16,076 nucleotides of DNA, from contig CP070800.1 of the NCBI GenBank assembly GCA_020343555.1, forward strand, positions 962,613-978,688, read 5' to 3'. The translations under genes and the position numbers were made by a program. Below the pieces are notes generated by a model that saw nothing but the letters and a program-made list of their open reading frames with translations, ran no database searches and was not told where the DNA came from. The first letter of the stretch is position 1, and every line of letters starts with the position of its first letter. Source of the stretch: Dehalococcoidales bacterium (GTDB lineage Bacteria; Chloroflexota; Dehalococcoidia; Dehalococcoidales; UBA2162). Below are positions 13,403 to 16,076 of the stretch, one piece after another.

Positions 13403-14209
13403 TTACAGCTTTGTACCTCTAAACACTGTATAGGTGAAATAGGCATAATACTCCGGGATATTCAGAATGAAGTCCCGTGAATCCGGATTACATAGACGTT
13501 TGAATTCATAAACATCCTGATCAGAAAGTTCCGCTTCAACATTCGGCCATCTCATTTCGAACAACGATACCAGAGCTCTGCGAGAGGTTTCATCGAATGG
13601 GGCAAATACGCTGCCAGCATAGGTTTTCGCTACCGTTTCCGTTAATCCCAGTTTCCACAATTGACCGAGTGTACGAGACAAATGTAATTCAGGATTTTTA
13701 CCCCTGACGAACGGAGCTATTCCGGATGTGGTGGCACCAAGACGCGCTTCAAGTTCAGGATATCCGGGAAGAAGTTTCTCTGATGACCATGCGGCAATAG
13801 CTACCATACCACCGGATTTTACAACTCTCTTCATTTCACCCAGGTAATGAAGGTTATTCCCAGGTCCGTATCCAACGCCATCAATACTTAACGCCCAGTC
13901 AAAGGTCCCATTTTCAAAAGGTAAAGTTGCAATATCACCCTGTTGTAAAGACACGCGTTCGGAAAGACCGGCATCTTCGATTATCTTCCTACCGATATCA
14001 ATGATTTCTGTTGAGATATCCAGACCGGTAACGTGACCGTTCGATCCTACTTCCCCTGCCAGCACAATTGCCTGGAGACCAATTCCGCACGCATTATCGA
14101 GTCCGTGACTGCCCTTAGGAAGGTTTAGTTCGTTGATCAGAGTATGCAGCACAGGTTCTCGCAACGCGTTCATATCATACGAACCTTGAATCACAGGATT
14201 TTTACTCAT
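13403..14209 (-). CDS. Class I SAM-dependent methyltransferase (UbiE-like core)
   Basis: The 268-residue soluble enzyme has SAM motif I GLDNACGIGLQA (36-47; the usual second Gly is Cys41), acidic D64 in GLDIS, QQGDIATLPF (89-98) for the adenine end, and a strand pair DWALSIDGVGY and VKSGGMVAIAAW. The C-terminal half, with a Tyr- and Phe-rich end, is specific to its unknown substrate. ATG 14209 follows AAAGGAGG seven to eight bases upstream. It lies upstream of the MerR/TipAS gene in the same orientation, but that gene has its own promoter. A link, for example methylation-based resistance under TipAS control, is speculation. Confidence 0.85.
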   Translation of the reverse strand: MSKNPVIQGSYDMNALREPVLHTLINELNLPKGSHGLDNACGIGLQAIVLAGEVGSNGHVTGLDISTEIIDIGRKIIEDAGLSERVSLQQGDIATLPFENGTFDWALSIDGVGYGPGNNLHYLGEMKRVVKSGGMVAIAAWSSEKLLPGYPELEARLGATTSGIAPFVRGKNPELHLSRTLGQLWKLGLTETVAKTYAGSVFAPFDETSRRALVSLFEMRWPNVEAELSDQDVYEFKRLCNPDSRDFILNIPEYYAYFTYTVFRGTKL

Positions 14210-14254
14210 ACAATCCTCCTTTATGAGGGTATATCCTTGTTCTCGATATGGATT

Positions 14255-14277
14255 ATTTTACGTACATAGAGTAAAAT
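14255..14277. promoter_or_regulatory. Seven-base inverted repeat between divergent genes
   Basis: ATTTTAC (14255-14261) and GTAAAAT (14271-14277) are perfect arms nine bases apart. They lie between the minus-strand methyltransferase and the plus-strand gene at 14345. A two-turn spacing would suit a dimeric regulator, but there is no further support. Confidence 0.3.
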
Positions 14278-14344
14278 TAACATAATTGCTTAAGTATATT
14301 CTACAAATACATGAAAAACCAGACAAAAAGAGGTATCTCCTGAT

Positions 14345-14737
14345 ATGACTCACAAACCAAAAGAAAGTGGTATGGAAGAACTGCGACGGCTTTCTCGTCA
14401 GACTGCCAATATGGGGCAGAAGATGCAGGAAGAAGAAAAACAGAAAGCCGAGTATGAAAAGAACATGCAGGGAGTAGTCGCAGGACTGCGAGGGATAAGT
14501 TTTTCGGTCGCCCTGAATCAACTTAAGACGATAGCAGAACCCGATATATACGAGAAAGTAGAGGCGTTGCAGAAACAACCGGATACAAAGGAACTTCGGC
14601 GTCTAGTATCGGATATAGCGAAAACTCTTGAAAAAGAAACTGCAAAAGCTTCAAGGACCAATCCCGAATTTGAATCGATCGGTAACTCTTCAAAGACGCT
14701 GGCAATTTTGATCAGCTTGCTTTTTTCACTTCAATAG
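14345..14737 (+). CDS. Hypothetical coiled-coil protein, 130 aa
   Basis: The first third is strongly charged and probably a coiled coil (MEELRRLSRQTANMGQKM, EEEKQKAEYEK). The middle has a hydrophobic helix around VVAGLRGISFSVALNQL, then a charged helical part, and a hydrophobic end LAILISLLFSLQ that might touch the membrane. No cysteine, no signal peptide. I do not recognise a family. ATG 14345 has GAGG about eleven bases upstream; ATG 14372 is an alternative. It converges on the DUF169 gene with a 23-base gap that holds only a weak AATAG/CTATT hairpin. Confidence 0.65.
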   Translation: MTHKPKESGMEELRRLSRQTANMGQKMQEEEKQKAEYEKNMQGVVAGLRGISFSVALNQLKTIAEPDIYEKVEALQKQPDTKELRRLVSDIAKTLEKETAKASRTNPEFESIGNSSKTLAILISLLFSLQ

Positions 14738-14760
14738 TACGATTCTATTAGATGCAGGAC

Positions 14761-15507
14761 TTATCTGTTCTGGTATTCCTGCCTGATTTCACTCATTACC
14801 CTCACTGAGTACTCGCTTCGTTCTTTATCACTCATCCTGTTTATTGGTAATACCCATTCCATTTCCTGGAGATTTTCCAGTAACATCGGGATAACGTCAT
14901 AAGGTATTGAAATCAGAAACAAGCCTTCAGGAAGTAATTTCTGGTTTTTCATTCCATAACCTATCCCGGTTACAACGTAGTTCATTTCACCGGTCATGTA
15001 CGGATATGAAAAAATCCAGCCACACATTAGAACCGGTGTACACTTAGAGATAATCGGTTTGCCTGTTGAATAACTTAAAGCTCTAAATAATATCTCTGCC
15101 TGGGAAGGAGCGGCAGTAAGGATGAGTAAATCCGGAGAGAATGATACTTTATCGAGAGAAGAAAACGCTACATACCTGACAGTATCACGGGGTATTCGCT
15201 GTATATGTCCATATATCCTCGCGTTTGCTCTTGCTTCCTGATATATTCTCTCTATTTCGCCAATTTGACCGCTTTCGGTCACCGGATCAGGGTCCTTAAA
15301 ACCTAAGACCAGTGTATCTACACAGGCAAAATTTTCTCGGCCTGAATAAAATGGTGGTTTATCCTGGGCTTCCTTAAGCATCCTGCATATCGGAGCACTA
15401 GAGCTAAACGGTTGTATTCCTTGTGGTTTATTCAGAAGGAATTTAACAGCCACGGGATTATACTCAAAATCAAGCTTGTCAAGAATTGAATAATTTCTAA
15501 AAAGCAT
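14761..15507 (-). CDS. DUF169 family protein
   Basis: The 248-residue protein shows the DUF169 course: LDFEYNPVAVKFL near the start, ICRMLKEAQ, ENFACVDTLVLGF, then ARIYGHIQRIPRDTVRYVAF, LLILTAAPSQAEIL, SKCTPVLMCGWIFSYPYMTG and VVTGIGYGM. The cysteines at about 41, 61, 155 and 161 are of the kind conserved in the family. DUF169 proteins are common in anaerobic bacteria and methanogens, and their function is unknown. ATG 15507 is served by AGGAGG (15517-15522), nine bases away and folded into a small hairpin (see finding). The 2TM protein gene lies 62 bases upstream on the same strand, possibly cotranscribed. Confidence 0.88.
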   Translation of the reverse strand: MLFRNYSILDKLDFEYNPVAVKFLLNKPQGIQPFSSSAPICRMLKEAQDKPPFYSGRENFACVDTLVLGFKDPDPVTESGQIGEIERIYQEARANARIYGHIQRIPRDTVRYVAFSSLDKVSFSPDLLILTAAPSQAEILFRALSYSTGKPIISKCTPVLMCGWIFSYPYMTGEMNYVVTGIGYGMKNQKLLPEGLFLISIPYDVIPMLLENLQEMEWVLPINRMSDKERSEYSVRVMSEIRQEYQNR

Positions 15508-15522
15508 GAGGATTTTCCTCCT
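15508..15522 (-). promoter_or_regulatory. Ribosome binding site inside a hairpin, DUF169 gene
   Basis: In the mRNA, AGGAGG overlaps the left arm of GAGGA-AAA-TCCTC, a five-pair stem that ends immediately before the AUG. The site could be partly masked. The stem is short, so the effect may be small. Confidence 0.4.
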
Positions 15523-15569
15523 TATCCACTTACCGCAAAAAAGGATTCTCTCAGTATAGACAGTATGGG

Positions 15570-15851
15570 TTACTGCATTTTACGAAGTTTTTCTGCTTCT
15601 TTCTCAATTGCTTCCTTGTCTGATCTGCGTTGCCAGACAAACACGTCCAGGATATGAAAAACCAGACCTATACCCCAACCACCAAGAGGAAATACGAACC
15701 AGGGAAAACCGCCAGTGGTAACAGCCCAAATAACTATGAGGAATGCATTTACGAGAACATAGACAGCAATATGAGAATACAGGTCTTTTTTCGCTTTTAC
15801 TCGCTTTTTCGCTTCTTCGTATATTTCTTCGTCCGTCATCTTAGTAGCCAA
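15570..15851 (-). CDS. 2TM domain-containing membrane protein
   Basis: The 93-residue protein matches the 2TM family: a charged N-terminal helix (MTDEEIYEEAKKRVKAKKDL), then two membrane helices at about 28-45 and 50-70, linked by TTGGFPWFVFPLGGWGIGL, and a charged tail VWQRRSDKEAIEKEAEKL. In other proteins this domain is often fused to histidine kinases; alone it is of unknown role. The start is TTG at 15851, supported by GGAGGT about eight bases upstream; ATG 15839 is the alternative but is too far from that site. It lies 62 bases upstream of DUF169. Confidence 0.85.
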   Translation of the reverse strand: MATKMTDEEIYEEAKKRVKAKKDLYSHIAVYVLVNAFLIVIWAVTTGGFPWFVFPLGGWGIGLVFHILDVFVWQRRSDKEAIEKEAEKLRKMQ

Positions 15852-15969
15852 TTCTGCACCTCCAGTCGATACTACACAGGTTCATTTTCGTAACCTTGAA
15901 TGGGCAAAAACGAAACGTGTGAATGTGGCTGTTATTTTACCTCATCAGTATTAAAATTACTACAGTAAT

Positions 15970-15999
15970 AAAAACAGGCCAGCAGTTAATACTGGCCTG
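15970..15999 (-). terminator. Rho-independent terminator of the tRNA-like gene
   Basis: CAGGCCAG (15975-15982) and CTGGCCTG (15992-15999) make a perfect eight-pair stem with a nine-base loop. On the minus strand it is followed by TTTTT. It begins six bases past the discriminator base of the tRNA-like gene. Confidence 0.85.
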
Positions 16000-16005
16000 C
16001 GTAAT

Positions 16006-16076
16006 TTTCCTCGATGGGGTTCGAACCCACAACCTCCTCCCTGTTTCGGAGACGCTCTTCCGGTTTGAGCTACAAG
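16006..16076 (-). tRNA. tRNA-like gene with abnormal anticodon loop (first 3 bases outside window)
   Basis: The minus strand folds as a cloverleaf. The acceptor 3' strand CGAGGAA (16007-16013) pairs with an inferred 5' strand whose visible part is CTTG. Then come TA, a D-arm GCTC/GAGC with a GG-containing loop, anticodon stem TCTCC/GGAGG, variable loop AGGTT, T-arm GTGGG/CCCAT around TTCGAAC, and discriminator A. CCA is not encoded. The body resembles tRNA-Arg. The seven-base anticodon loop is GAAACAG, so position 33 is A instead of the near-universal U, and formal positions 34-36 read AAC. Identity is therefore uncertain; a pseudo-tRNA or an altered tRNA is possible. A good terminator follows, so it is probably transcribed. 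Confidence 0.7.

Noticed and set aside
14720..14760. Terminator between the convergent genes at 14737 and 14761
   Set aside because: AATAG/CTATT gives only five AT-rich pairs without a T-run, too weak to call.
1..16076. CRISPR arrays, insertion sequences, phage genes or an integration site at the tRNA-like gene
   Set aside because: No regularly spaced repeats, transposase or integrase motifs were seen. The window stops inside the tRNA-like gene, so its far flank cannot be judged.

Overview
The window looks like a stretch of bacterial chromosome from an anaerobe-type organism of roughly 40-45% G+C (an estimate by eye). Evidence for a bacterium: strong GGAGG-type ribosome binding sites, frequent TTG starts, sigma70-like promoters with 17-base spacers (and a MerR-type 19-base spacer), lipoprotein signal peptides, and a tRNA without encoded CCA. 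The mix of families (several small cupins, DUF169, DUF302, DUF454, an ABC_sub_bind-type transporter, a YgbA-like Cys-rich protein) reminds me of Dehalococcoidia/Chloroflexota or related sediment anaerobes. That placement is inference and low confidence. I see no insertion sequence, phage module or CRISPR array.

Layout. 1-513: the tail of one small gene and a complete 59-codon ORF whose C-termini look related. 514-1761 (+): a cupin followed closely by an AadA-like nucleotidyltransferase with a DUF4111-type C-terminal part. 1776-2540 (-): a solitary hisF. 2622-5730 (-): an ABC transporter operon read lipoprotein, permease, ATPase, then a small zinc-ribbon membrane protein, behind a good promoter at 5769-5797. 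5872-7763: a run of single small genes, namely a GNAT acetyltransferase (-), an 80-codon unknown (+), a chagasin-like lipoprotein (-) and a YkvA-like membrane protein (-). 7973-8356 (+): DUF302 with a clear terminator. 8418-9221 (-): a class I SAM methyltransferase. 9383-10779 (-): cupin, small charged helical protein, cupin. 11017-11208 (+): a 63-codon unknown. 11244-11621 (-) and 11742-12077 (+): a divergent pair, DUF454 and a YgbA-like protein. 12095-13328 (-): a MerR/TipAS regulator followed by DUF1801. 13403-14209 (-): a second methyltransferase. 14345-14737 (+): a coiled-coil unknown. 14761-15507 (-) DUF169 and 15570-15851 (-) a 2TM protein. The window ends in a tRNA-like gene (-) with a terminator.

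How the genes may work together. Only the ABC operon is a complete recognisable system, importing an unknown small molecule. The MerR/TipAS gene has a textbook autoregulatory promoter and probably an mRNA with no leader. Three cupins of one general layout lie in two clusters, which suggests a local family expansion. No large multi-gene defence or biosynthetic system is visible. The oddities worth following are the tRNA-like gene with an abnormal anticodon loop, the leaderless MerR/TipAS promoter, the cupin-helix-cupin cluster, the solitary HisF lacking a usual gate residue, and the paralogous mini-ORFs at the left edge.
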